A stretch of DNA of 64,000 nucleotides from Chlorops oryzae (lineage: Eukaryota; Arthropoda; Insecta; Diptera; Chloropidae), in assembly GCA_020466095.1 (NCBI GenBank), contig CM035807.1, forward strand, positions 19,941,985 to 20,005,984, given 5' to 3'. A program made the translations under genes and the position numbers. Under the pieces are notes generated by a model that had not been told where the DNA came from, did no database searches, and saw nothing but the letters and a program-made list of their open reading frames with translations. Shown one piece after another: positions 45,000-58,301 of the stretch (within the stretch, counting starts at the first letter, position 1; the number at the start of each line of letters is the position of its first letter).

Positions 45000-46520
45000 A
45001 TTCCCCCTTTTGCTGCGTCCGAAGTCGAACTGGAGAGGCTCATAAACATCGAGGATGCGAACGGAGCGCTTGAGCCGTCAGTGAAATAACGGGCTTACGA
45101 GTTGGAGCCTTTATTGTGCTTACATGGTTTTATGGGGAAGATTGGGGTGGGGAGCTATGTATGTAAGTGCCTTGTGTGGGTGAGCGTGCTATGTGCTATG
45201 CTTTGGCTACACTTGTGCCAGTGTGTTTGTGCGCTCATGCGTTGCAGTGTGCTGTGCCATCTGTAAGCCGAAGATGAATTGTTATTTCAATTGTTTTGTC
45301 TGCTTGTGGCAGCAATTTAATTTAATTATTTGTAATTTGGCCAAATGCCAAAATGGCTCTCAGAAACACTACATCAAGCGACACAGCATTCCGGGTGTGC
45401 ATGTGAGCGTGCGTGCGTGCGTTTGTGTGTGTGTGTATCAGTTAGTATGCCCAAAATCAGAATGGACATACATGAAACGTTGTACTCTTTGAGCGGACTG
45501 AGCTCTTAGTTGATTGGTGAGTTGATTTGGCTGCCGCTGCCGCTGTGGCTGCTGCTCCTTTGTGTCTCTATAAACTCGATATCTGCGCCAGATATCTGCT
45601 TGCCGCAATTTAGGCGTTTTGCGTTATTCCTTCATCTCCCCAGCTTGCTCGGTTGCCAGGCTCATTTGAGTATCTGTCGCACAAACTGTCAAATTGGCGT
45701 AATGCCATGCGATGCCTGCCACTGCAACTGTAGCTAATGTGATCGGCTTTGGTTGTTGCTTTTGCCGGTCGCTGTGGCTGTCGACGACGCCGTTTGTGCT
45801 TCTTGTGCCGCAGTCATTTGAGCGCTTTACTCGGGGTCAACCGAAATAGTGGCATACGTCGGGGCGTCATTTGGGGCGATGTTTGTTTTCGTTTTCGCTC
45901 AGTTTGTGCGCTCGCCTGGTGAAGTACTACTTTCGGCTCGTTGGGCAGCATTTAAATTTGAATTCAAAACGTGGGTCCGCCACATGGCAATCAGGAGCAG
46001 CAGCAGCAGCAGCACAGCAGCATGCGCTGCCCGGCCTCTGGGCTTCACTTCGTTCATGCATGCATGCGTGCGTGCGTGTGCCCGAGCAATCCCGAGCAGC
46101 TCATATGTTAATTCAATTCGCCTTGTCGTGTGACGTCCGTCCGTCCGTAATAGCTTTGCCGTGCATACCGATGCTACAAAATATGGAATGCTCCTGCTTT
46201 CCCGTTCGGTGTTGTTTTTGTTGTTGTTGCTGTTGCTGTTGTGTTTTAAATTGCGTTATTGCCGTGTTCTCTTGCTGTTAATGATGATGTGGTTCGGCAC
46301 TAGACGTGAGATGCGTTGATGATGAGGATAGTGATGATGATGATGATGACGATGCCTTTTGTGGCTGAACGTTCACGTAATTAATTGATTTTTATCTGGC
46401 CTAAGGCTATTTTACACTTTGTTGGTGACACTGTTTTCGATGTGATTTGTTTCTGTTGCACTGTTTGCTCTCTCTCTCTCTCTCTCTCTCTCTCGCTCTC
46501 ACTCATTCTATAAGTGCTTT
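45000..46520. promoter_or_regulatory. GC-richer intronic block, candidate enhancer or promoter
   Basis: Against an AT-rich intron this stretch is visibly richer in G and C, with CpG-containing words, GCTGCCGCTGCCGCTG, CAGCAGCAGCAGC, GATGATGATGATGATG and a long CT run at 46469-46494 that on the minus strand is GAGA-factor-type sequence. No transposon ends were seen. Function is inference; a regulatory block or alternative NK7.1 promoter would fit. Frames such as 45871-46281 are repeat-driven. Confidence 0.35.
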
Positions 46521-49500
46521 AGATATCTATGCGATTCGTTGACGATGATGTTGAAACAGACACTGCACGCCTTATTTGTTGATTTAAATGATTTCGCTTG
46601 TGCTTTTCATGTTGAGAGAGAAAAAAAAATTGTTTCCCCCCTTTTTGTTTAATTGCCCGTAAGAATTTGTGCTTTGATTGTGTTGAAGAGCGTGAAATAT
46701 TTCGTAGGTTGGTGCCTTTCTTAATTTCATGCTGGTGGGTGAGTTAAAAATCGCTTTTAATTTTTACTCATAATCATAATCAAATTATAATGGCATTAAC
46801 TCTATTAGAAAGGCATAAAAAAAGGGTCAAAGCATTCATTTTTTATCGACTTTACTTGATTTTCTCCTCAGTTTATAGAATGAACTAAAGAAGCAATAAA
46901 ATTTTGTATATTCAATGCTTATAAGTATGACTGAAAGCAATTAAGTTGAAGTTTAAAACGAGCCAAAAAAAAAATCCAATTAATTCTAATTGCTTACGTT
47001 ATATAAAAAAGAAAAAACAACAGACGTATACGTAACGTGGAATTGAGATAGTAAGTATACGTCATTACGAGTATTTAATGACTTCACTTTTGGTGAAGTT
47101 AAATTGAAGTTAAATGAAAAGGGCTTCGGGATAATAGTTTTGGAAGGCTTCTCAGTGTTAATAGTAGATGCTGATATCTTAAGATATGGCGTGAATGAAT
47201 TTGAAGGTCTTATATTTTTTATTCCTTAGTGAATATAGGGATAGGGTGTCCCGTTGGGAAGTACATTCCGTAATAGGGGTGGTAGAGGGGTCCAAGATGA
47301 ACAAAAAATCGTATGTGAGGGTGTGTCCAAATGCACTCCTAAGGAGTTATGGGGCCTTAAAGTTTTTTGGCACTAAGTCCAGAAAAACCAATTGTCCCAT
47401 GCCAATGGTTAGTTGTAGAAAAAAAAATTTAATGCAGTATGAAAGCCAACTGTGCAGGCTTTTTAGGCAAAACTAAATTGTTGGTTGAAATTTCAGTCAT
47501 TGAGTGAAAAATATACGGTCAAAGTGAAAAATTCTGAAAAAACTTTCAATTTTTTTTTTTTACTTTGGAAGCCATTTCGGTATGAAAAGTGTCCAATTAA
47601 CACCCAAATTTTTTATTTTATTCGAAATGCTGGATCGATTTCCTTTAATTTGGTACCTCATATGTCCAATAAATTTTTTGAAAATAAGATGAGGAAATTA
47701 AATATCTAACTGAACATGGGGGAGCCGAGTTTTTGAGTTGTGTTAGAATAATAGAAATCTTCGTTATTCTATGTTAATTTCGCATTTGCTTCTATTAAGG
47801 ATTTTTCCCTAAGCCTTTTTGGTTCTGTCTTTAGGCCTTTAGGGTATAGTTTTGTTTATGATTTATCGCAAGACTATGGATTTCTGTATGAATTTCGAAT
47901 TCATATCATAATAAATTGATTGAAAATTTCATTTTTGCTTTTTAGAATGCCATCAATAATTTATTAAATAATCAGAAAAATATAAATAAAACCATTTAAA
48001 ATTCAAGAACTCTCTGAAATATATTGTTATTATTTTTTTTCAATATTAATTTAATAAACTACAAATAATTATTTTCAATATAAAATGAAAGAGCCAAATG
48101 AATGAATTTTTCGATAAATTTTCTTTCCAGTCTTGTCTTTCGTAAACTGTTCATTAAATATTCATATAGCATCGACTAAAATTGGTCCGAGTGAAATCAT
48201 AATAATGTACGATATGCATAAATCTTCGGCAAAAGCCTTGAGGTCTACTAAATTACAAATTTCTTGTGGCATTGAGCCATAAAGCACACATTTCGAGTGT
48301 TAAGGGTGCGTTATTATAGCTGCGTTTACCCAGCTGCTCGGACGTTGTATGTATATACTTTGTCGTTTTTATGCTTAAAGTGTAATGCCAACAACAACAA
48401 GAGCAATAAAAACAACAACAATTACAGCATTATTATTGTTTAAAGGCAACACACTAGCAACAAAGTGCATTGTTGTTGCTGCTGTTGCATAAAATAGCCT
48501 AAGCACATATGATATTAATTGAGATTTATTGACTAATTAGAATAAATTAACAATGCAACAAGGACAACACACGAACACGCACATGCTCATGCAAACACAC
48601 ACACATTGGATTATCGGAAGCTTGCTCGTATTAAGTGCTTTCAAACACCTAAGCACACTCAAAACATTCCCAGCAGGACATCGCTTTCTTTGTAGGCGAA
48701 ATCTTCAAGAATTAAAACATTTAACGACACTACATTATTCTTTGGAATTTTCCTCGCATCGTTTCTAATTAAAGAGGCGTCAGTAATGTGAAGATAAGTC
48801 CTCAAATACGTGTCCTTTACATGAATTCATTTAATGGGGAAAAAGACGCCGCCTTTAAGCACACGAATGAGTTTGTCATCATTTAGATATTTTTTTTTAA
48901 GGTTTAGAGAGCTTTCCATGAAGCATTTTAAAGCGATACCTGTCGCCTGACATTTTCTACTGGGATTGTTTAAATCAAATAAAAAACGAGTGTCGTCTGC
49001 GTGAATGTGTGCGTCTTTGTTGCACATCAATGTAATCGCATATGCGCTCCTAGCTTTAAGGATTACATTGAATTTTATTGCATTAAATTTCAATTAGAAA
49101 TTTTTGTGACAAATTTTTCCGAATCCAAATTTAATTGAAATTCAAAGAATTTTCTCGTTCAAATTCAATGACAACTGTTTTAAGTGAATTCACATTGAAT
49201 AATTTAGAAGAAAATATGCATGTATGTATGTTTTGATGTGTTTCTTGTCTGTTGAGTCAATCTTTCTTCAAATTCGAAATAATTTTGGAACATCATTTGA
49301 ATTTTACTCAAACCATTTATCAAGGCCGCAAAGTCATTGAAATTAATGCTTAATTCAATTACATTTTCCATCAAGTCAATTAATGGCAAAACACACACGA
49401 ATGTATGTATATGCGTACTTACATTGCCGACAGGTGTACACATTCCTGTATACAATCAGATTATTCCTGACTGATTGCGTACAAATTCATTATGTAATAA

Positions 49501-51090
49501 ATTTTATATACCAATCACGTAATGGAATATATATGTATAACTGGGATGCTGTGTAAAGTTCAGTGACACCGAAACGGGTGTCTACGAAGGGGAATGGAAG
49601 AGGATGGTCCCTTTAAATAAGGGAATTTGGCAAAGTAAAATTCATAATTGAAGCTTATAGTGATAGCATAATGTTATCATTTATCGATATATCTTTCTGG
49701 TTGATATTTGTTATCTTCGCACAAGAGTTATCTGATCGTTCATCGAAGAAATGTGTTTTTTGGAATATCGAATTTTAAGTTTCTGAAAGATATACATATA
49801 AAAATAATAGTATGAAATAAATATTTCAATAATAAGAGTGTTGGAAATTCTTGATGATTTCATACAAGAACATTTCTAAGATCACAGGGCCGACGATGGA
49901 CTCGTAGCTGGGTTCAAAATCGATCGCATCAGCTTTCCACTTTTGGCAAAATAATATGAACACAAAAACTCAGAATGCTGAGAAAGTCCTACCCCAGAGA
50001 AAGGATTCTTCTCATTAGTTGATTTTGTGATTAAAAGAGCAAATAACTCGATTAAAAACTAACAAATTTATTTTGTGCAATATCGATTATTTTTTTTTTC
50101 AGGATATCTGAACCCATTGACTACCATGGGGACAAAACGTTCCAAAGAATTTTCAAAAATTCTACAAAGCCCTATTTCTTATATATTTTGATTTATAAAG
50201 CCACCCATTGGTTCTTGCACATTTTAAAGAAGTTACCATCGACTTTTTTATAATTCTCATTGGGTTTATACAATTTTTAGATACATGCATAGAAGTTAAT
50301 GTCATACATGAACCGTGTTTAATTTTCGAAATAGTTCTTTTTTATGTATTAAGTGCAGTGAAACATATTAAAAGCAGCTCTTCGTGCGGTGACGAAATAT
50401 TTGTGAAGTTGTTGAGGAATTTTGTTTTATTTTGGGACAATATATCCCCATCGTATTTCTTATAACAGAGTATTGGAACACATTGTACCATTGGCTGTGA
50501 GTTTTGGCTATAGATAGACCTTTTGATTCTCCTTTTCCAATAACCATAACCGATTGGATGTTTGATCCCAAAAAGTCTTGTTGATAAAACCCAAAGGGAC
50601 ATTAAATCCCAGGATATAAATCCCATCCCAGGCATGCAGGAATTTTTTTTATATTTTTTTTTTCAACATGCAAACCATTAGAAAAAAAACCTAAATATGT
50701 GGAGATCTTCTATTTAATATTCGGTAGTCAAAGGGTTAAGGCACATTTCTTATGGATTTGGCCTTAAGGTGCTTCCCTACTTGGCGAGTAAAGCCCGTTT
50801 AACAAGTATTTTAGTTTCGCTTTCCTTGTGTGGTTGATCGAAAGCATTTTCAGCAAGCAAAATTGTTCTTGATAGAAAACTTTTGAGCAAGAAAACTTTA
50901 TTCTTCCGGAAGTAAAAGCGCTTTACTTGCCAAGTGGGATAGCATCTTTATAAACACTCAATATTTTTAAAACACTCTTTTTGAAATGGTTTTTTTAATA
51001 TTTTTATATAAATACAGCGTTAAACGGCGCGCGTTGCTACGCCCCTAATTGAAAGTCGATTTAAGGGAAACTCAGTACTTTTATCAATAT
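46521..51090. other. Non-coding intron stretch
   Basis: AT-rich, with ACAACAACAAGAG and TTGTTGTTGCTGCTG runs around 48390-48490. No gene was supported. Confidence 0.4.
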
Positions 51091-51091
51091 A

Positions 51092-51369
51092 CATATATAA
51101 AAATGGATGTTTGTATGTTTGTGATCACCCATTTTCCCGCCATTTTCCGCCATTTCCAATAGCTTTCCAACGATACCCATTTCACAACTTTAGCATAAGT
51201 GGTTTAAAATTAACCAATTACTCGCGAACTACCTCATCTAGCGGTATGAAATATACTTATATACCTATTCCACTACCTACCAAGTATGTATACCAATTTT
51301 CATAAAAATCGGTCGAACGGTCTCGGCGTCTATCGATCACAAACATACTAACATCCATTTTTATATATA
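51092..51369. mobile_element. MITE with about 35-bp TIRs abutting mariner
   Basis: ATATAAAAATGGATGTTTGT at the left end is mirrored at the right by ACTAACATCCATTTTTATAT, one mismatch across 35 bases. The inner part has AAAATCGGTCGAACGGTCTC. Its right end touches the mariner element at 51373. Confidence 0.7.
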
Positions 51370-51372
51370 ATA

Positions 51373-52455
51373 TTAGGTGTAGTAAAAAGAAATCCATTAT
51401 TTTTGCATTAAATTGATGGCTTTATTTAAGATAGTTAGGAATGACCCGATTTAGGTCAAATATGCGCCGTTTTTGTTCGATAACTTGTTGCCATTTTAAA
51501 GGTAATTTCATTATGCCTCTCTCATAGAAGCCCTCGTTCCTATTAGCAAAAAATGAGACAGTCGAATTTCAGAAGCCTCTCTTGAAGCGAATGTTTCACC
51601 CAGCAAAATTGTTCGCCATGGACAGGAACAGATGGTAATCACTTGGTGCCAGGTCCGGACTATAAGGTGGATGCAGAAGAACCTCCCAACCAAACTCCCG
51701 AGCTTCTGGCGAGTCACTATCGATGTGTGTGGCCTGGCGTTGTTTTGATGGAACACAATTCCTCTCCTATTGGCCAAAGCTGGCCGCTTATGGGCGATTG
51801 CTTCCTTCAGACGGTCCAATTGTTGACAGTAGAGTTCCGAGTAAAGAGTTTTGCCGTATGGGAGCAGCTCATAGTAGATAGTTCCCTGCCATTCCCACCA
51901 AACACACAGCAAAACCTTCCTGGCCGTCAATCCTGGCTTGGCCACTGTTTCCGCCGGTTCACCGTGTTTCGACCACGACCGTTTTTGCTTGACGTTGTCG
52001 TAAGTGACCCACTTTTCATCACCAGTCCCCAACCGCTTCAGAAATGGGTCGATTTTGTTGCGGTTCAGCAGCGATTCGCAGATGGAAATTCGGTCCATGA
52101 GGTTTTTTGCGTTAACTCTTGTGGCACCCATACATCGAGCTTCTTTGTGTATCCACCTTATTCAAATGGTTCCAAACGGTTTTTTGTGCAATCTTTAGCT
52201 CTTTTGCGTTTTCTCCCTTATCGAAGAAAAACTGTAAAATGTAGCGAATTTTCTCTTTGCTGATGCCCATCTTTGACTAGCTCTCAAACAAAACTGAATC
52301 AATCAATCAAAAAAGTGTCAATAAAGCTTTTTTAGTAGGAACTGTCATCTTTCTAATGCCCCCTAGCGGAACACGATCGGACTTATACAACGCGAGATGC
52401 AGATAAATAACGCCATCTATTGGAAAAATAATGGATTTCTTTTTACTACACCTAA
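51373..52455 (-). mobile_element. Degenerate mariner element
   Basis: The ends TTAGGTGTAGTAAAAAGAAA are inverted at 51373 and 52455 with TA on both sides. The transposase is on the minus strand, starting near 52270 (MGISKEKIRYILQFFF), followed by a deletion of most of the DNA-binding region and a frameshift. The catalytic region from 52131 downward keeps GDEKWVTYDN (first Asp) but the second motif reads HQNNARPH, with the catalytic Asp replaced by Asn. The region of the third Asp is frame-disrupted. It is 1083 bp against about 1.3 kb for intact elements, so inactive. Confidence 0.92.
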
Positions 52456-53951
52456 TATATAGATTTGATGAAAATCTTTCAAGAGGGTTTTGCCTATTTT
52501 GCTTTTGCTCCCTCACTTATAAAATTATATTAATGCCATTAATCAATAGATTTGCGAAGTTAATATCTCATTTTGTTTGGTAAGGGAATCAGTTTTAAAT
52601 CAAAAATGTAAAAAGAAAAAAAATTTATCTATTTGGGATCGATTGTTTAGATGCGGATGAAAGAAAAAATTTGATTTTGAAAATTTTCTCTTAAAATACG
52701 TGTTTTTTAAGGCTTATACTTCCACAGAATCTTATTTTCTTAATGGATCTCAAAATTACAAAGAAAAAAGTCTTAGAGGAGTTATTTTTCTTTAACTTGG
52801 GGGATAATTTGTTGAAATCGGAACATGCATCCACGAGTCCTTTTCAAAAAAGCTGCAACACCCCACGCCCTTAAAAAGATGTTTTTTCAAAAAATAATAT
52901 GAAAAAAATGCTTCCATAAAGAAGTTTTTAATCATTTTTTTTCGTGCTTGGAAGTCCAAAGTTTTATAATAAAATACCATTTAGATGCTCTGAGGAAAAA
53001 TGCTGTAATCTAGTGTAATTGGCAGCCAACACTTATCGCATCACACGATCACATTGACCCCTTGAAATAAATCCTTTCAGAGTCTCTTTTGAAAAAAAAA
53101 AAAAATTAAACGGGATTGATTAAAATAATTTATCTATATAAGCGTCAGAAATAATTTACCAAAATTGATTTATATAATCAATCAAAGTATTGATTCCCAT
53201 TTTGTGCAGCCACTGCATATAATTTTGCATAATTATTTAACCATAAGGGTGTGAGTGATTGAAGGCCAAAGATACGAGTTTGCAATTGTTGGGTAATTAT
53301 TTATATTATAAGCTCGCAAACAATTCATCATTTATAATGGTACACAACACACACACACCAACACACACAAATATAAACCGAATCACACAAAATCCATTTA
53401 ACTCATGCGCAACTTAAATGAAATAAATACATTTAGTGGCAATAACCGAAAGGATGTGGCTAGCGTAGTCATTATTATCTTGCAGGAAATGTTAGTATAA
53501 AGCATACATATAGGCGTTTTGTGTGGGCTTGAGTCAATACTCACACACACACCCACGCTCATATACGAACACCCACACGCAATTATATGTCAATATACAC
53601 ACTCGGTCGTACTGCTTAAGTGGATTACATCAGTGCATAACAATTTTTGTTACAAGGAAACTCTCTGCCCTCAAGCTCGGTGGTGCTTGTATACTGATAT
53701 TGATGGGCGTTCTTATCGAAAACAATTTAATCACATTGACAATAGGAGATTTATGTATGTTGATACTTGTTTCGAAAGGATATTCGATACTATCGATTAT
53801 GCGCTGCTGCTGTTGCTTTAAGTGAAAATTTTCATTCCTTCTCTACAGCACTCACTCTTTTCTCCATTCTCTTTAAAACGTTCATTATGATAATTTTTAA
53901 AGAATAAAACAATAGGAAGGAAAAAAATAACTCGCATGCGATAAAACTCAC
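52456..53951. other. Non-coding intron stretch before homeobox exon
   Basis: AT-rich, with CACACACACACC-type repeats at 53348-53370 and 53540-53560. No gene was seen. Confidence 0.45.
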
Positions 53952-54352
53952 CTGCGTTTCGGTAACGTTTAAAAGTTTCGCCATGTCCGTACGTTCGCTG
54001 GAGCTAAGATACTTTTTTATCTCAAATTGTTTTTCAAGCTCAAAAATCTGACGTCCCGTAAAGGTGGTGCGTGCTTTCTTCTTTCGCCTGGCATCCGTTG
54101 AGCCCGAATCGGAGTCATCTTCGGTTGTTTCGGTCGCATTCAACGATGACGACGATGTCGTCGGAGGTGTTGCTAATTTCGCTGAGACCTTATCACGCAA
54201 TAGACTATCGTTGCTGCAACTGGGTGGACTGACTGCCGACGGGGGGTGTATCGTGCTGATGGAGTTGTTAACATTCGCGGCCGAAGGTGTGGCTCCAAGG
54301 TTTCCTGATAGTTTTTTCTTCTTGACATTCGGCTTGCCGGCGCTGTTCAGCT
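53952..54352 (-). CDS. NK7.1: NK7.1-type homeobox exon (homeodomain residues 1-44)
   Basis: The exon begins after a TTTTCAG acceptor at 54353 with two bases completing a Glu codon ([19 protein letters not shown] across the junction) and ends in phase 0 at CAG|GTGAGT. It encodes 133 full codons: a basic stretch, a Ser/Thr/Asn-rich linker, an acidic segment [13 protein letters not shown], then [20 protein letters not shown] and the rest of the homeodomain to TETQ. Core residues F8, L16, F20 and L26 are present. Homeodomain transcription factors bind DNA through helix 3, here supplied by the exon at 15687-16644. The [30 protein letters not shown] signature fits the NK7.1/Nedx class better than slouch, ladybird, Tlx or Nkx6 from memory. 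Confidence 0.93.
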
Positions 54353-55441
54353 CTGAAAATAGAAAACGAAGAAAAAAAAAATAAAGATTATTTTTTCAAT
54401 TTAGAGGTCTTTGTCTTTGCTAGAGAGCTGGTTTAACTAGAAGATATTTGAGATTGATTTAATACACAATTTGTTCGTGAGAATGCTTCTTGCGAACTTG
54501 TTCCAACTTCAGTTTGTGCTAAAACTGCAAACAAAATAGATTAATAATTCTATTGGAAATATTTGCATTCATATCACCGGTTTTGACATGTCAGTATGGT
54601 AATTTTTGTTGTTGAAATATTAGATTTCATATGGAACAAAAATAAAATAAAATATAAGAGAAATGACAACTCGTCGTTGAACGCAGAGAGTTTATTCAGC
54701 GATATTTAAACTTCTTTCCATTGTTTTGAATTTATTAATTGCGAAGTGACAATTAAGAGTTTTATTCATATTACAGGATTGGCGGCCTTCGGAGATAAGT
54801 TGTTTCCATTAGATTGCATTAAAAAATTACTTCGATTATCAATTTAGTGAGGAAAACGTGACAATAAATGTTGCTTCGTTGTTTGTTGTTTAAGGTCATA
54901 CATTGAAATCAATTGTCAAAGCAGTTGAACGATTTATTTAGTTTCTCAATGTGAGGTGATCTTGGGGAAAGGAGCGGTGCGAATTTTATGGGCTTACACT
55001 CTTCCAATATGGAGTTGAACCGATTTTGAGAAAAACTAGAGAATACTTGTCTTTGATTATGGAATTATTGTGGTGCAAACACTTTTAAAAATTGGGTTTT
55101 TTTTTATATTTTTATACAAAAACCTATTTCGATGTGCTGTGAAAAAATCAAATCGGAATTCCAAGTGTTAAAAAAGTTACAGCTCATAATCGTCGATGGC
55201 CATTAAACCATTTTTTCTACTTTGGAAAATTTGAAGGATTTTTTCTCAAAACTCCATTTTCGATGAAAGGGAATGTCCTTTAAACTAACTAACTATTAAA
55301 CCGATTGCTTCTATTTCTTCCACTTTATAATAAGTAGATACCGTCCCGTCCCGCCCAGAGTGTTTTTGTTTTTTGAAATTTTTTTATATTTTTTTTTTTA
55401 CGATTTTCACAAAAATTAAAACCCTGATTTTCGAAGTATCA

Positions 55442-55697
55442 TGGTAGCTAGGTAGGTAGGTTGAAATGGCTGCTACTTAGGCCATAGGACCATTGTGATA
55501 CCAAGGAGATATTCTTGTGTTTGTGTGAGTGTATGTCTTATTAAGTAGTGTGCCCCTAACATGCGATTTTTTGAAAAACCAGTGCTAGGCTTGGAACATT
55601 ACAACTCCGTTTCGCCAGTGCCGGGAATCGAACCTCGGACACTGGGATCAAGAGCATAGCACGCATCCCCTACGCTATTCCAGAGCCACTATGAACT
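55442..55697 (-). repeat. Near-complete tRNA-derived SINE
   Basis: On the minus strand the head runs from about 55695: TAGTGGCTCTGGAATAGCGT (box A region) then CGAGGTTCGATTCCCGG (box B, near consensus). An unrelated body of about 150 bp ends in a CCTACCTACCTAGC simple-repeat tail. Head, body and tail in this order make it the best-preserved SINE here. Confidence 0.7.
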
Positions 55698-57786
55698 ATC
55701 ATGTTCCCCAGTGAACTTCTTTCTTTTTTTGGTGTCTAATTTTAACTAAAAAATAATATAAAAAGTATTTAAAAAAATAATTTTGAATAGGTAGGTATTA
55801 TTTAAGGTACAAACAAAAACTTACAGCCCGATTTTAAATATTCCTGGGGAATATTTTCATTTAATATAACTGGGAATGAAATACGAAGGGACCAAAAATT
55901 TCGAATATTTTTAAACAAAAATGATTACATTTTTTGGCTAATTTGGTGCTTAGATTACTCCTTTTTTCCGGGGAGCAAAAATTTTAGGGAAAATCTTCCC
56001 AGAGAATATTCTCTTAGAATAGAGGCTGGATATAAAAAAAATTAAATTTTGACCTTTACTTTACTATAAAAATATTTCAAAAAAGGGGCAAACACGGAAC
56101 AACCCCTTACAAAAAATGCGTTGCTCTTGAATTGAATGATGTTAGTGTTTGGTTAAAGAAGATATATAGTCCTTCGGATCAGAATTCAGTGGTCGTCGCG
56201 CCTCAAAAATAGGGCACATTTTTTAAACCATAGTGTTCTTCCTTAGAATTATAATGTTTTTCCTTGTCGCTTTTATTGGTGAATAGTTGGAAAATCGTAC
56301 GTTACGAAAACCAAGATTGAAAGGTTTTTGAGGTATTTCAATTTTGGAGTCAGGACCTCAAAAATGGTAAGGCAAACATAGGCAGATTGGTCTAACTTCT
56401 CTCAGGCCACTGCCAACTGAAATATCAGAACAAGTTCGAACCTGATAGGCGACTCCGATTGCAGACTTTGTCTTGAGAACGGGGAGACTGCATTCCATAT
56501 AATGGACGAATGTGTTGGCCTATGAAGGCTAAGACTTTAAGTCTTCAGTAAATCATTCTCAGGCACGACGAGACACATCTGAATCTCCTGCTCTCCTTCA
56601 TAAGAAAGGTAGAGTCCATAATAGAACAATTCAATTTAATGGATTTTAATGGCGCAATAAATATAGCTGAAGGTCGCAGTGCCTTCGTTTCGCCAGAGGA
56701 CGGAGCCCATATATTAAATAAAAAATCCCTCTAATGCCACAAAAATCAGCTAAGACTAATTTCGGGTCGAGAAAAATGAATCTGAAAAAATTTTTTAAAT
56801 TTTATTTGCTCGAATAAAAAATGAATTAAGATTCAATCCAATGTTATGCACTCCTTTAATAAAAACATTTTATTATGTTTTTTGTGAAAACCCGCCATTG
56901 CATTTAAATTGTAATTTTAATATTAATACTCGCCTTTAAAAAAACAAAAGAAATTCACATTTAAATAAGGAAAAAAAAGGCAAACTCATGGGTTTTTTTT
57001 AAATCACTTATTGGCTGCATCGATAGCCAACCGGACTCCGATTAAAAAGCCTCTCAATCGACCGTTGAGTAATTTATTAACAAAAGCAATTACTTTAAAT
57101 GAAAAATCAATAAAGACTCGAGTGCAATTTGCAAAAATGAAACCGAAAAAAAAATTAAATAAAAAAAATTAATAAATAAGAAATCGAGTCATTCATTTTA
57201 TAGAATTCTTTGAATAATCAAAGATTTTTTAACTTCGACTCAATAAAATTGCTTTCATGCAATCTGCCATGAAATAATAATCACGTTCGTCGTCTTGCAA
57301 TTGACTTTTCCTTTTTTAGTTTTTTATTTACTATTTTTATTTATTTATTTTTTTTTGTATTCTATTTCAATTCAGAGCACCGAACAGAAATGCAAAAATA
57401 ATAATGAATATGAATCAATGAGTTTGTTTTCCGATGACTACAATGTAAACAGCAAAAGCTCATTTAAAATGATATTTTACGAAAGAGGAAAGAGCGACAT
57501 TCAATAATTTACACAAATTGTTTCATCTTCTTCAAGTATTGAACGAATCTCGGTACACTACACACTTAGCAATTAGGTGACTTGAAAAGCTTGAATGTTT
57601 ACTTTATTCGATGAAAGGATGCATTTATAATTAGTTTCATAACAATGGCCAGAATAAAAGAAGCGATACTTTAAACCTTTAACGAAAATTTGTCCTCACA
57701 TAAGTTAAACCGATTTCAGCAAGGTTGAAAGTAAAAATGCTATAAATTTTTGAAATTATGTAAGGTCAAGTGTGTCCCTAAGGCGT

Positions 57787-57931
57787 TAAGGGGCTCTCCA
57801 GCTCTGTCAGAAATGAAAATCTTTATATATGTATGTAAAAAACACGCTTCAGAAATGAATCAGAAATTTTCTGAAATTTTTTTTTTATATGAAGTTTTTC
57901 ATTTCTGACAGAACTGGAGAGAGCCCCTAAG
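57787..57931. mobile_element. MITE with about 33-bp TIRs
   Basis: TAAGGGGCTCTCCAGCTCTG at the left is matched by the complement of the right end AACTGGAGAGAGCCCCTAA with a 2-bp gap, then TCAGAAATGAAAA on both sides. TTAA lies next to both ends, but a clean duplication could not be settled. Confidence 0.7.
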
Positions 57932-58301
57932 GGTTAAACGTGCACAAAATCCAAGGAGTAATTTTTGATTATGTTATTAGTATTATATTACATACTAAAT
58001 GAATATAGAACAGAATGTAATTGCGAAATTCATCTAAGCAAAATGATTTTCTCTTAACCCATCAGCGCCAAATATAAATAGTCTTTGTTAGTTTATAAAT
58101 CAGGCAATACCATTCCAGATTCTAAGGTTCAAATACACTTGTACATTTTTAACAATATACTAATAACTAAGCTTATGGCGTAAATTGGCCTCTGTTATGA
58201 CCCTCAGACCACGCCCACAAATACTATAGATTTTCTAGGGAACGAAAGAAGTTTTTATATCGACTTGGCCTTATACATTGCCGATGTGAGGCATTATTCT
58301 C

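Larger units (their letters stand above)
16645..53951 (-). other. NK7.1: NK7.1 giant intron splitting the homeobox (37.3 kb)
   Basis: The donor is CAG|GTGAGT (complement at 53946-53954) and the acceptor TTTCAG (complement at 16645-16650); the junction is phase 0 between homeodomain residues Q44 and V45. The intron makes up more than half the window. Apart from the repeats and elements listed separately I found no supported nested gene. Long open frames within it coincide with low-complexity tracts. Confidence 0.85.

Noticed and set aside
45849..46281. Overlapping 94- and 136-codon plus-strand frames
   Set aside because: Driven by CAG/CTG and CT repeats; no domain; hydrophobic Cys-rich end is from GTT/GCT repeats.
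51643..52263. 206-codon plus-strand open frame
   Set aside because: Antisense of the mariner transposase, which is on the minus strand.
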